From the NCBI GenBank assembly GCA_015143295.1, contig CM026554.1, positions 29,959,531 through 30,023,530 on the forward strand: a DNA stretch of 64,000 nt, read 5' to 3'. Each line of letters starts with the position of its first letter. The stretch's first letter is position 1. The notes under the pieces were generated by a model, which saw nothing but the letters and a program-made list of their open reading frames with translations, ran no database searches and was not told the DNA's origin. Position numbers and translations under genes: made by a program. Positions 32,633 to 43,114 of this stretch are shown here, piece after piece. The DNA comes from Tetracentron sinense (taxonomy: Eukaryota > Streptophyta > Magnoliopsida > Trochodendrales > Trochodendraceae).

Positions 32633-34615
32633 ATGGCAAACCAAACTCCCCAGTCTATCACCGAAAACCAGCCCCCTCAAGCCTTTTCATGCACCCCTTC
32701 CACCATGCAAACATTCGCATCAGGCTCATCTTCTGGACAACCAGAAAGGCCCATGACCACATCTGATCCCATCCTGTTACTATTACAACAACAACAGGCC
32801 ACTCTGGCCCAGATAGTCAGCCAACAACAGTCACTGCAGGAGCGGCTAGATGCTTTGGAGCACGGAAACTTGGAGATCGATGACGAATCTCCTAGAGGGG
32901 GCTCTGCAGCTCGTAAACTCAATTTCCCTTCTTCTCCTCCCCCCGGAGGAACGGCCCCGATCTCGCCATCTGCACCAGAGAATCTGGAGAGGAGATTCAC
33001 TCTCACTCCTTCTGCTGACAAAACTACCCGCCCTCGTTCTCTCGATGCTCACGCTGAACATCGAGAACTCCGCGTCAGCGACGACGGGTTGAAGACAGGC
33101 CTGACCCTCAAAGACGTGGAAGCCTTGATTAACGCTCGAGTCAGAGGAACGACAGGTGGAGCCTCTCTCGATCAATACGCTCAGAAGTACAAGGACGAGG
33201 AGGAGACGTCCCCTTTCTCCAAGGAGATCGTTGAATCTTATACCCCGTCAAAGTTCACGGTACCTAACTTTGTTAAGTTCGACGGGAGGAGAGATCCTAT
33301 TGACCACCTGACCGACTTCAAGAATGCTATGGCTGTCCGTAACCCGGATGACAATCTTCTCTGCAAAGCCTTTCCTAGCAGTCTGACTGGAGCGGCTGCG
33401 AGATGGTTCCGTAATCTACCCGCGGGGTCGATCAGGTGTATGGCTGATCTGAGGTCAGTTTTCATTGACCAGTACATCATTAACAAGAAGAAGAAAGCAG
33501 GCGCAGATTCACTCTTCGCCATGAGAATGAAGTCGGCGGAATCCCTTAGAGATTTCACTCAACGGTTTACCGATGAAGTCTCTAATATCGACAAGATTGA
33601 GGACTGCACTTGTATAGCGGCCTTCAAAAATGCCATACCCAAGAGTTCCAAGCTCTACGAGTCTCTTGCCCTTGACTGTCCAATCAAGATGGACGAGCTG
33701 ATAGTCCGTGCCTCTAAGTACGGAAGGATGGAGGAAGATATCGCAGCAACGACGAGGCCCAGAGCACGAGGGGTAGATGCTGTGGAGTGGGGAGGCAGAC
33801 CCTCCTCGAAGAGAGGGAAGAAACCAAAGTATGAATCATCTTCCAGTGACGAGGAACCACGAAGACGCACACGGCAGGAAAAAGTTGTGTACGTCGAACG
33901 ACGAGGAGAACCGAACCAACTCTCATTGGGGATCCGCCAAGATGCAGACTCGTCGAGGAGCACGGATCTACGGTCCAATGTCCGGCGGAGGGACGACCGC
34001 GCCTATCAGAGACGAGAGGAGCACGGACAGTACAAGGAGAGGGAGAATCGAACGACAGAAAGACGTCCTTTCGCGTCTCGTGGTGGTCAAGTTAACTTCA
34101 CAGCAAGCCCGGCGACGATCATGAAGACGATGGAAGACGAACCATACTTCGAATGGCCAGCACGGACCGTTCGTGATGTCACCACGGGACCCAGGGCACA
34201 CGAATATTGTCAATACCACAAATGTCATGGGCATCTCACAAATCGTTGTCGCATCCTGAGAGAATACTTGGAAAGATTAGTCCGTGAGGGCTATCTGGAA
34301 GAATACGTGGATTCCGGAAGAAAAGAGGGGCATATTACGGAGCCATCCACCCGGTGTCACAAGGGAGAGCCGTCTGGTCAAATAAACCGAGGTGGAGAAG
34401 CTCCGAAAGGAGTCATAAACGTCATCCATCGCGCTCGAGCACCGGAAGTCGATGTTGAGCAGCAGTATCGAGTGAAGGCGAGGAAGTTATCGCACGTGGC
34501 AAAAGTTTACCAAGTGCGATCGACGACGAAGGAAGTCGAGCAGGCCCTAATGTTCACTGACCAAGACATGCAACTGTGGTCAGGCCTCACTACGATGCTC
34601 TTGTCCTGTCCATGA
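32633..34615 (+). CDS. gag polyprotein of the Tat element
   Basis: An intact frame of 660 residues. Residues 1-200 are Gln/Ser/Pro-rich with a short Gln-rich stretch. The retrotransposon gag (capsid) domain covers about 212-371, starting VKFDGRRDPIDHLTDFK and including AARWFRNLPAGSI. A basic, Arg/Glu-rich region follows. Residues about 526-539 form the zinc motif CQYHKCHGHLTNRC, i.e. CX2HX4HX4C, typical of Tat/Athila gag rather than a classical CCHC knuckle. Gag would form cytoplasmic virus-like particles and package RNA. The start is the first ATG, 49 bases after the PBS. The last dozen codons are out of frame with the protease because of a shift near 34577. Confidence 0.9.
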   Translation: MANQTPQSITENQPPQAFSCTPSTMQTFASGSSSGQPERPMTTSDPILLLLQQQQATLAQIVSQQQSLQERLDALEHGNLEIDDESPRGGSAARKLNFPSSPPPGGTAPISPSAPENLERRFTLTPSADKTTRPRSLDAHAEHRELRVSDDGLKTGLTLKDVEALINARVRGTTGGASLDQYAQKYKDEEETSPFSKEIVESYTPSKFTVPNFVKFDGRRDPIDHLTDFKNAMAVRNPDDNLLCKAFPSSLTGAAARWFRNLPAGSIRCMADLRSVFIDQYIINKKKKAGADSLFAMRMKSAESLRDFTQRFTDEVSNIDKIEDCTCIAAFKNAIPKSSKLYESLALDCPIKMDELIVRASKYGRMEEDIAATTRPRARGVDAVEWGGRPSSKRGKKPKYESSSSDEEPRRRTRQEKVVYVERRGEPNQLSLGIRQDADSSRSTDLRSNVRRRDDRAYQRREEHGQYKERENRTTERRPFASRGGQVNFTASPATIMKTMEDEPYFEWPARTVRDVTTGPRAHEYCQYHKCHGHLTNRCRILREYLERLVREGYLEEYVDSGRKEGHITEPSTRCHKGEPSGQINRGGEAPKGVINVIHRARAPEVDVEQQYRVKARKLSHVAKVYQVRSTTKEVEQALMFTDQDMQLWSGLTTMLLSCP

Positions 34616-35019
34616 GAATTGGCGATTTCGACATCAGACGAGTGCTCATAGACCCTGGGAGTGGGGCAGATATCCTGTACCTCCATGCTTTCACAAAGAT
34701 GGAGTTGGATCCAGCGGTTCTTGTCCCCGCACAGACCCCCTTGATAGGATTCGAAGGAAGTTCGATGCAACCCCTGGGCGAAGTCTTCTTACCGGTCAAA
34801 GCTGGACCTATCACCCTGTCCACCCGATTTTCCATTATCGACGCGCCATCCCCATACAATGCTATCCTGGGGCGATGGTGGACTCACGAAATGAGAGCTG
34901 TTCCGTCTTCTTATTACCAGGTACTGAAATTCCCCACTCCGGATGGACCACGTGAAATAAGAGGAGACCAACTGGCATCGCAGAAGTGTGATTATACCTC
35001 TCCCAACCCGCTCGAATAG
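34576..35019 (+). pseudogene. Aspartic protease of the Tat element, frame-shifted from gag
   Basis: Retroviral-type protease that would cleave the polyprotein. The active-site region reads VLIDPGSGADILYLHAF, with DPGSGA replacing the usual D-S/T-G-A but common in Tat elements, then LIGFEGSSMQPLGEVFLPV and IIDAPSPYNAILGR. The frame is -1 relative to gag, with the change near a TGTGG at 34575-34579, so either a programmed shift or a 2-base insertion/1-base deletion is needed. It ends at TAG 35017-35019 and then continues in the same frame into RT, so this stop separates two pol parts that are normally one protein. Confidence 0.85.
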
Positions 35020-36540
35020 CAATTACAGGTCGGGTCCGTAGAAGAGGAGAACACGGGTGAATTGCTGATAAACCATTCTGTTGAACCCACGAAGTTTGTC
35101 AACCTCGGGACGGAGAACGAACCAAGAATGCTGCAAATTGGGACTTGTTTGACAACGGATGAAGAGCGGGAATTGATAAATTTTCTGAGGAAGAATCTTG
35201 ACGTTTTCGCTTGGTCACATGAAGACATGACGGGTATACATCCTGAAATCATCTGTCACCATCTCAACGTTGATCCCGTGGTCAATCCAGTTAAACAGAA
35301 GCCTCGTAGACTTGCTCCAACGTACCATGAGGCCGTCAATGAAGAGATCGATAAGTTAATTCGACACGGGTTCATTCGTGAGGTCCAATATCCGGAGTGG
35401 ATAGCCAACGTAGTAGCTGTTCCGAAGAAGAATGGGAAAGTCAGAGTCTGTATCGATTTCACTAACGTTAATAAAGCCTGTCCGAAAGACTTCTTCCCCG
35501 TTCCCAGAATCGACAGATTAATCACAGCAACCGCGGGTCACGAGATGTTGAGTTTCATGGACGGGTATTCGGGTTACAATCAAATCCTCTTAGCGGAGGA
35601 TGATCAAGAGAAGACGGCCTTCATAACGGAGCGAGGTCTGTTCTGTTACCGGGTCATGCCCTTCGGCCTGAAGAATGCCGGGGCCACTTATCAACGACTA
35701 ATGAATCTGATGTTTGGACCCTTGCTTGGTAAATCGCTGGAGGTGTATATTGACGATATCGTTGTGAAAAGTCGAACTCGGGCCTCTCTTGTAACCGATT
35801 TGGCAGAGCCGTTTTCTATTTTACGCACTTTCAACCTGAAGCTAAATCCTGAGAAATGTACATTCGGCGTCGCCTCGGGCAAGTTCCTTGGTTATCTCGT
35901 CAGTCAACGGGGCATCGAAGCGAATCCCACGCAAATCCGTGCTCTGATAGATATGCCGGAACCAAAGACAAGGAAGGAAGTTCAAAAATTGACGGGATGT
36001 ATCGCTGCTCTCAACCGGTTTATATCAAAGTCTTCTGATCGATGCAAACCTCTGTTCGAGTTGCTGAGAAAGAATTCCGTCTTCAGATGGACAGAAGAGT
36101 GCTCTCAGTCTTTCGCCGCCTTGAAGACGTATCTAGGCTCCGCTCCAATCCTCTCCGTACCTGAACCTGATGAAGTGTTGTACCTCTATCTCTCCGTTTC
36201 GGAACGAGCCATTGGCTCCGTGCTGCTCAGAAGTCACGACGGCGTAGAGAAGCCTGTTTATTTCGTTAGTAAAACATTCCACAAGGCAGAGTCCAACTAC
36301 AGCAGAATGGAGAAGGTATGCCTGGCTCTCGTCTTTTCTGCTGAGAAGTTACGTCCTTATTTTCAGGCACATACCATCGTCGTCATCACAACGTACCCTT
36401 TGAAAACTGTGTTGGGGCGACCTGAAACCGCGGGACGTATGTCGAAGTGGGCCGTGGCGCTTAGCGAGTTCGATATCCAATATTAGGCCCGGACAGCAGA
36501 GAAGGGGCAGGCCGTTGCAAGCTTCTTAGCCGATTTCCCC
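35020..36540 (+). CDS. Reverse transcriptase and first RNase H of the Tat element
   Basis: Open from 35020, with the first ATG at 35062 and a TAG at 36484-36486. About 160-380 residues carry RT motifs in order: DVFAWSHEDM, VNPVKQKPRR, VRVCIDFTNVNKACPKDFF, SFMDGYSGYNQILLAEDDQE, FCYRVMPFGLKNAGATYQRL, catalytic YIDDIVVKSR (about 35743-35772) and LNPEKCTFGVASGKFLGYLV. The RNase H follows with LYLYLSVSERAIGSVLLR, where the first acidic residue is missing as usual in Tat, then YFVSKTFHKAESNYSRMEK. It would synthesise cDNA in the particle. After the TAG the same frame continues AEKGQAVASFLADFP into the second RNase H. Confidence 0.92.
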
Positions 36541-37158
36541 GTGGAGGAAGCCGAAACTTCAGCAGGGCCCGACCGTCACGAGCTCCCAGACGATGCGGAG
36601 GAGGATCCCGTTGTGGAAGAAGAGGCTGGAGATGGAACCAAGCTGACGGCGTGGTGCGATTGGGTCTTGTACGTGGATGGATCATCTAATGTCAGCGGTT
36701 CGGGGCTTGGTGCCGTTCTTGTCAGCCCGGATCATATTAAAATACAGAAACTGACGCGCCTTGGTTATGCGGCCTCCAATAACGAACCTGAATATGAAGC
36801 GTTAATCCTTGGGTTGCAGAGTGCGCGAGAGTTGGGAATTTCTAAACTTCGGGTGTTCTGTGATTCACAGCTCGTGGTGAACCAAGTCAACGGTACCTAT
36901 GAATGTCGGGATGAGTGGATGAGGCGCTACGCTGTACTTGTACAAGAGCAACGGAGGGCTTTTGATGCCCTCGAGATCAAACATGTCCGAAGGGACGATA
37001 ACAGGCATGCGGACGCGTTGGCATACCTCGCCTCAATGTTACAAACTGATGAACCCAAGACGGTCCTCGTTGAGTATAAAGAGTACCCTTCAATTGAGCT
37101 ACAAACGCAACGCATGGTATTGTCCGTGAATCCGTACCAAGCTGGATGTCGGGCATAA
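36541..37158 (+). CDS. Archaeal-type (second) RNase H of the Tat element
   Basis: Same frame as RT, after the TAG at 36484. The domain at about residues 43-165 shows the four expected acidic positions: YVDGSSNVSGSGLGAVLV, NNEPEYEALILGLQSAREL, VFCDSQLVVNQVNGTYE and HADALAYLASM. This second RNase H is a defining feature of Tat elements and is thought to replace the degenerate first one. The frame ends at TAA 37156, overlapping the start of the integrase frame, which is -1 relative to it. Confidence 0.9.
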   Translation: MEEAETSAGPDRHELPDDAEEDPVVEEEAGDGTKLTAWCDWVLYVDGSSNVSGSGLGAVLVSPDHIKIQKLTRLGYAASNNEPEYEALILGLQSARELGISKLRVFCDSQLVVNQVNGTYECRDEWMRRYAVLVQEQRRAFDALEIKHVRRDDNRHADALAYLASMLQTDEPKTVLVEYKEYPSIELQTQRMVLSVNPYQAGCRA

Positions 37159-38384
37159 CAACTTACTTGAAGAATGGCATTCTCCCCTCTGACACGAAGG
37201 AAGCAAGACGAATACAATATAAAGCTCCCCGTTATACCCTTGTAGACGGGGAACTGTACCGTAAATCCTTTGGAGGACCCCTTTTGAAATGCGTGCATCC
37301 TGAGGACGTAGAGACGATTTTAGCCGAGCTCCATGAAGGAATTTGTGGCATCCATTCTGGAGGACGGACTATCGCTCATCGTGCTCTGGGGCAAGGCTAT
37401 TTTTGGCCTTACATGCAAGCTGACGCACAGAAGTACGTACTGAAATGCAGTCAATGTCAGCGTCATGCGAAGTTGATTCATGCCCCTGCTCAAGAACTCA
37501 ATATTGTATCTCAACCTTGGCCTTTCGCTCGTTGGGGACTTGACATCGTTGGACCTTTTCCCAGAGCTCCCGGTAATTTAATTTTTCTGCTGGTGGCCAC
37601 GGATTACTTCTCCCGGTGGATCGAGGCTATTCCCCTAGCGCGTATTAGAGAACAGGAAGTGAAGAAATTTTTGTGGGAGCATATTATCTGTAGATTCGGT
37701 ATCCCGCAGTCCATCATTTCTGACAACGGGAAGCAATTCACAGGAAAGCTCATCGCTGACTTTTGCCAAGAGTTGAAAATCAAGCATATCTTCTCCTCTC
37801 CTTATTATCCACAAGGGAATGGCCTTGCCGAAGCAGCCAACAAGAACATTTTGAATGCCCTCAAGAGAAGGCTGGAAGATTCCAAGGGAAAGTGGACCAG
37901 CGAATTACACAATGCGTTGTGGGGATACAGGACAACACCACGGAGCCCTACGAACGAGACCCCGTTCTCTTTGGCGTACGGAGCGGAAGCTGTTATTCCC
38001 ACTGAAGTCTGTCTGCCCACAACACGATCACGGAAGAAACACGGGGAGGAAGACAAGAATGTCGAATTAATGGCTATTCGTTTAGACTTGTTGGAAGAAA
38101 AGCGGGAAAATGCCAGCATACAGATGAAACGCTATCAACAACAATTACGAAAGGCATATAACAAGAAAGTACGGAGAAGGATTCTTCAAGTTGGAGATCT
38201 CGTTCTTCGGAAAGTTTTCCAAAACACTCGAGAACCCAATAGCGGGAAACTGGGCCCCAACTGGGAAGGACCATACATCGTGGATCGTGTCGGAAGTCCC
38301 GGGGTGTACTACCTTAAAGACTTACAAGGTAATGTAATTCAAAAATCGTGGAACATTATGAATTTAAAACAATTTTTCCAATAA
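37146..38384 (+). CDS. Integrase of the Tat element
   Basis: 413 codons including stop, frame -1 relative to the RNase H; the change lies near 37130-37146. The zinc-binding domain shows HEGICGIHSGG (two His) and CSQCQRHA (two Cys). The catalytic core shows WGLDIVGPFPRAPG (Asp), ISDNGKQFTGK (Asp) and NGLAEAANKNILNAL (Glu), giving an intact D,D,E set. WGYRTTPRSPTNETPFSLAYG follows. The C-terminus carries NWEGPYIVDRVGSPGVYYL, a GPY/F-like module, and no chromodomain is seen. It would insert the cDNA in the nucleus. Length is normal for the clade. Confidence 0.92.
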   Translation: MSGITTYLKNGILPSDTKEARRIQYKAPRYTLVDGELYRKSFGGPLLKCVHPEDVETILAELHEGICGIHSGGRTIAHRALGQGYFWPYMQADAQKYVLKCSQCQRHAKLIHAPAQELNIVSQPWPFARWGLDIVGPFPRAPGNLIFLLVATDYFSRWIEAIPLARIREQEVKKFLWEHIICRFGIPQSIISDNGKQFTGKLIADFCQELKIKHIFSSPYYPQGNGLAEAANKNILNALKRRLEDSKGKWTSELHNALWGYRTTPRSPTNETPFSLAYGAEAVIPTEVCLPTTRSRKKHGEEDKNVELMAIRLDLLEEKRENASIQMKRYQQQLRKAYNKKVRRRILQVGDLVLRKVFQNTREPNSGKLGPNWEGPYIVDRVGSPGVYYLKDLQGNVIQKSWNIMNLKQFFQ

Positions 38385-39112
38385 AATTGTGTGTTATGAA
38401 CATTTGTTAATGGCATGAGATCAGTCGTTTTACTTACATATTCATTACGTTGTAAAACATTCTAGACGAATTACGACGACGGGTACATTTCGCTCGCACA
38501 GGGTACTCACCACGGGACACAGGTGGCTCATACAAAGGAATTGCCATCTGAGCATCTTAGCGGCTTATCCTAATGGAATGTCCTCTGAGCATGGTGTCCC
38601 ACCACGAGTTACCACGGCGAGTGCATCTCACACGAACAGGGTACTCACCACGGGACACAGTCGGCTCATACAAAGGAATTGCCATCTGAGCATACCGGTG
38701 GCTTATACTAATGGAATGTCCTCTGAGCATGGTGTCCCACCACGAGTTACCATAAGTTCGTCTTTACGAAATGAACTTGTTGTCAAAATTACGTCCGTAA
38801 TGTTAGTCCGCTTCTTTAACGACCCGTTATTAGAAGTGATGGGTATAATATTCGTTAGGAGATTTATATTCAATCACGAGTTAGTTACATGTTATTTGTC
38901 TTATTCTCGTTAGGAGATTTATACTCAATCACGAGTTAATTATGTGCTGTCTGTCTTATTTGAACGAGACGATTACTCCGGATCAATCGGTTGCAACGCA
39001 GTGATCATAAAAGGGGATGCTTATAAAACAAAATGTTTTTGTTTATAATATAAGATGAACAAGGGTACAGCCGATGCAAAATTAAAAAGCAAGGAAAGGG
39101 AAGGGAGAAGGA
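38385..39112 (+). other. Non-coding region between integrase and antisense gene, with short duplications
   Basis: A unit of about 138 bases is duplicated (38471-38609 and 38610-38755), containing GGGTACTCACCACGGGACAC and GGAATGTCCTCTGAGCATGG. A 55-base unit with CGTTAGGAGATTTATA and CAATCACGAGTTA is duplicated at 38853 and 38908. No gene on the plus strand. Confidence 0.7.
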
Positions 39113-41455
39113 TCAGTCTTCGCCAACGACAACGATCACGACGGCGTCATCAGGAACGGTCGGAACGTCGTCAGCAGCAGCAGCAGGATCGGCAGAGGCG
39201 ACTTCAGCAGGAGCCTCGGGCAAGACGGGAGATGGTCCAAGAGATGACGAAGGTTGCCCCCCTCCTTGTACCTCGGGTTCTTCGCCAGGCGAGATCTCCA
39301 TACCAACAGCCTCAGAACGAGTGGCCTCGTCTTTCGACTGTTGGGGAGACTCAACTAGTCGTCCCGATTCTCGGAGTTCGTTCATGATTTCTCTCTCCGT
39401 CTCCACCCGATCTTCAGTTATCAGCCGCTCCATCTCCGTCTGGAAGTGGGCTCGTAGAGACTCCGTCAAAGCCTCCTTGGCGGCTTCAACCTCCTTGTCC
39501 CTCGCGGCCGTGGCCTCCACGAGTTGTTCGGCCAATGCTGCCTTCTCGGCTTCCGTCGCCTCTAGCCGCTGTTGGAGAGAGTTCACGATCTCGTCCATTT
39601 CACTGATCCTGAGGACGGACCTCTCGGCTTGTTCTGCTGCCGCTTTCTCTCCTTCCATCGCTTTACGGGCTTCGTCCCGAGCTTTGTCCCGCTGTTTCAC
39701 AGCCGAGGCAATCGTGCCTTTGGCAGTCCGAAGATCAGCCTTGACGGACATCAGCTCGTGATTCAGCCGTTTCACGTCCTCGGCTCCCCTCTTCTCCAGG
39801 TCAAGGACCTTGTCCCTCAACCCGTTGGAGGTACGCCTATTCTCGGCTGTGACCTCGTACATCCCGGCAAGCATGTTGCCCAGCTACAAAAGGAAGAGAA
39901 AGAGAGATGGTAAAAAAAAAAAAAAATGAAATGAAAGCGTACCGTGGCAACAGCTCGGCTCGCAGCACTGAACATCCCCATCCAGTGAAGATCCCGCGTT
40001 GCGGCCATATCCGCTGGGAGCCTCATCGCCAACATCATGGATGTGGCGATGGAGTCATGCTCCATCGCGGAATGGGCAACAGTAGGGCGGGTATACCCTC
40101 TGGGGAAGACGGGATTCCAGAATTCGGCGGGGCCCCCCATGGTGATCCTCTCTCGAGGAGGGGCAGAAGACGAGGCCACATTTGTGGCAGGAGAAGGAGC
40201 AGAGCCCGGGACAATCGAGGGGGAAGCCACCTCTACCACCATGGACGGAGCAACTACGGCATCCGCGGGAGAGCCACTGCTGACGATTGGAGTTTCCTCC
40301 ACGGGAACATCACTCCCCTCGCCAATTGTGGCAGCCTGAGCAGATGGCACCCCGATAGATTCGCGCTCTCGAACCCGTCGATCGTGCTCCGCTTCTCGCC
40401 GAGCCTTCTTTGCCGTCAGCATCTTGAGAGCTTCTACTCTCTCTCTTTTCTCCGCCCTCTTCTCCGCTGAAGATAGACGGGAAGGGCGGGGAGCACGAGT
40501 TAAGGCCGGAGCCTGTGTAGATCGTGGAGAAGATTGGTCGGCCATGTCTTCTTCTTCTCCAAGAACAGCAGCCTGTCTGAGCGGTCTCTTTGACGACGGA
40601 CGAGCTTGTCGACGAGACTTCTTAGATTTGGCCCTTGCTTCTACAGTGGACGCTACCTCTCGAGTCGAGGACGGCTTCCAAGTGACGTAGGCGTCCCCTT
40701 TCTCGCTGCGAACCCTCCGGAGCGCGTACTCTTCTTCCGCGGATAGGTCGGAGAAGTGTATCTTAGAAGCCTCTGCAGAAAAAGCAAAATATTATTAGAC
40801 ATGTGGCAGGAGCTCGTTTTCAAAAAAACCGACAACGGAAAACGACTGAATAGTAACAGACCTGAAGTAAATTCATGGGGAACAGGACGGGCAGTCTCTG
40901 CCCTCCAAGCACCGGAGACCACGAAAGGCATCTCCTTCCAATCCCGTTCCACGTCGGGGAGGTGTGAGATGATGTCGGAGACTTTGGATTTTTGTCTCCA
41001 GGAGAAGTACGTCTTCTTCCCCCCCTCAACCACGGGGCACTTCACGACGAAGCGGAAGTGGAAGACGTGCCTGGCATCTACATTGTACCCGTCTCTGTTG
41101 AACTTGTCCATCAGAAACATGTACTTGTAGAACTTCGGGTGCATTGACCCGGGGCAATTTGCAGGGCGGACAGGACGGAGTCCGTGACAGGAGAGAGGGG
41201 AAATCGAAGTCCAGCCTCGAACTGAGCGAGGTAGACGATTGTGCAAGAAGAGCGGTGGTCAGGGAGGAGAACATCTTCTTCCCCGAAATGCAGGTGGACG
41301 TGAGGAGGAATTTGGAAAAGGGTTCTGTAGTGGTCAAGTGCATACTTGACCACTGGTCTGGTTTTGGATTTGGAAACACGGTGATAACACCGTGAGGAGC
41401 ACTGCCTGAGCAACTGGCCTCATCGGCACTGTCTATCCTAACTATTTCGGTAGAC
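39113..41455 (-). pseudogene. Antisense three-exon gene of the 'putative gypsy type transposon' family
   Basis: Opposite to pol. Exon 1: 41455-40862, with frame changes near 41357 and 41150; it contains YRTLFQIPPHVHLHFGEEDV, a conserved PGSMHPKFYKYMF-like segment and SDIISHLPDVERDWKEMPF, resembling the plant Transposase_28-type domain. Exon 2: 40772-39943, open throughout, Lys/Arg-rich then Pro/Ser-rich. Exon 3: 39883-39113, a long coiled coil (LDLEKRGAEDVKRLNHEL onwards) with an acidic tail and TGA stop. Introns have CAG|GTCTGT...TGCAG and ACG|GTACGC...TGTAG borders and join exons in frame. Predicted length about 730 residues; function unknown. Antisense extra ORFs are known in Tat elements such as Grande. 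Confidence 0.7.
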
Positions 41456-41459
41456 ATGG

Positions 41460-42003
41460 TCGTAAACAAAGGAGAACAAGAAGAAATATAGGGAAGACGA
41501 TCACAGAACAAAAAGAAAGGAGAAGGTTCTTACCGAAACTAGATTTGGGAAGCAAAGGGAGGCACAACTGGAGAAGGGAGGAAAACCAGAACAGTAGATC
41601 GTCGGTGAGGAGAAATTCCGGCAGAGTAACGGGATGCAAGAATTCAGGTGAAGAAGATGGAGTACCAGGCCCCTCGGTATTTATAGACAAGACCGTAACT
41701 CTAAGGACGATAATGACCTCGATCTGTACCGTACGCGTGTCCACAGTCTAGACAGCGCGAAGGGCAGGATGGTCTTTCGACCGAGCTAAGTAACGTCGGG
41801 AAAGCCAAAACGTCCGGAAGATAATGATGACAGCCTGCCAAACATTTATGAGGTATGACGTTTCGGCACGCGCAATACAGCTGGCAACGACGCTACGCCT
41901 TCGCGTTACAGAGTATGTGACCTATCATCATTCTGAGGTGAGATGTATCTTCTCCTCTAACGTTTCGCTATATTTATGACACTCTGAACCACGTTCAAGT
42001 ATC
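41460..42003. other. Antisense leader and spacer up to the PPT
   Basis: Besides the minus-strand TATA box, no coding region or repeat was recognised between the antisense start and the polypurine tract. Confidence 0.5.
41678..41686 (-). promoter_or_regulatory. TATA box of the antisense gene
   Basis: Minus strand reads TTGTCTATAAATACCGAGGG, about 225 bases upstream of the antisense ATG at 41455. It points toward the antisense gene and away from the 3' LTR, suggesting independent transcription. A possible 5'-UTR donor TTTCGGTAAG lies near 41535. Confidence 0.6.
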
Positions 42004-42017
42004 ATAAAGGGGCAATT
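42004..42017 (+). promoter_or_regulatory. Polypurine tract of the Tat element
   Basis: ATAAAGGGGCAATT immediately before TG of the 3' LTR. Confidence 0.8.
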
Positions 42018-42752
42018 TGTAATGGGTAATTTCGTAAAAACCGGAAGTATGTACAGAGCTTGTCTCAGGGGGTGTTACTCGTTTGAGATCATTTCGTATT
42101 CACTTGACGACGACCCGGGTCTTGTGAACGAACGATCACGTCTCAACTCTGACGACGGACCGTGGTCTCGCGAACACCGATCACGTCTTCACTAGATGAC
42201 GGACCAGTGGTCTACGCGAGCGACGATCACGTTTCACTTTGATGAGGACACGTGGTCTCGTGAACGACGAGAACGTCTTCACTCTGACGCGAACCGTGGT
42301 ATCTGTGAACGACGATCCACGTCTTCACTCTGACGCGGACAAGTGGTCTCTGAACGACGACAAGCTCTTCAACTATTGACGACGACCCTGGTCTGTGAAT
42401 GCGATCAGTCCTCATTCTGAGAAGTACACGTCGTGTATTGTCCACGATCGATTTCCTAAAAACGTAATGATGATATGGCGTTGCTTGCCGTCACTGGGGA
42501 CTGGACCGACCGCTACGATGTCGGTGGGTTACGTCTTGGCATTAAATGGCATTTAATGCTGCATTACGCAGTACCTCGGACGAGCTCCTATTCTTTGCTG
42601 TTATTTTGTGTGCAGATGCGCGTTGCGGTACGAAATGGCCGGGAGGGGAGTTATTAAACGTACTAAAGTACAATCAGGGATTCGAAGGATGCTTGGGCAT
42701 CAAGGATCCATGGTCATAGCAGGGGAGGCCTATATAATAACAGAGAAAAACA
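42018..42752 (+). mobile_element. 3' LTR of the Tat element, cut by the gap and indel-rich
   Basis: Aligns along its length to 31595-32356 of the 5' LTR (same start, 46-base repeat region, ATTAAATGGCATTTAATGC, CCTATATAA). It has dozens of one- or two-base gains and losses, far more than the coding interior would suggest. It stops at the N run about 200 bases before its expected end. Confidence 0.9.
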
Positions 42753-42852
42753 NNNNNNNNNNNNNNNNNNNNNNNNNNNNNNNNNNNNNNNNNNNNNNNN
42801 NNNNNNNNNNNNNNNNNNNNNNNNNNNNNNNNNNNNNNNNNNNNNNNNNNNN
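42753..42852. other. Assembly gap of 100 N
   Basis: Exactly 100 N, the usual placeholder for a gap of unknown size. The rest of the 3' LTR, the target duplication and an unknown amount of sequence are missing. Confidence 0.99.
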
Positions 42853-43114
42853 TAGGCTGAGGCTCTAGCTATACATACAACCTACATCACTCCCCGAATC
42901 CAGCATCACCAACCACCATCCCCATCGTCATTGTCTCCATCACCCACCAAAATTAAGGTTGAATGGGAAATCTGATAGACTCACCCTTTATACATTCTCA
43001 CTATATTTAATCAAGTCTAAATAATGTAGTATAAATGACCTAAATAAGTAATTCTTATGTATTTTTTTCGAATTTTGATAAAATCGCTATTATCAACTTC
43101 AAATTCTTCCCATG
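42853..43114. other. No recognised feature
   Basis: Short sequence after the gap without gene or repeat signature. Confidence 0.5.

Larger units (their letters stand above)
31595..42752 (+). mobile_element. Tat-type Ty3/gypsy LTR retrotransposon, nearly complete
   Basis: Order: 5' LTR (31595-32562), PBS (32567), gag, protease, RT/RNase H, archaeal-type RNase H, integrase, non-coding region, antisense gene, PPT (about 42004-42017), start of 3' LTR (42018) cut by an assembly gap. The second RNase H, the CX2HX4HX4C gag zinc motif and the downstream antisense gene place it in the Tat clade. It is interrupted by two TAG codons (35017, 36484) and frame changes near 34580 and 37140. Low decay elsewhere suggests recent insertion. 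The 5' flank is AAATC; the 3' flank is lost in the gap. Confidence 0.95.

Noticed and set aside
32677-35525. Minus-strand frames opposite gag and RT
   Set aside because: Shadows of coding sequence on the plus strand; no motifs.
39055-40690. Plus-strand frames opposite the antisense gene
   Set aside because: No domain similarity; codon pattern and coiled-coil content belong to the minus strand.
42608-42868. Open frame running through the N stretch
   Set aside because: Undetermined bases only; part of the 3' LTR.
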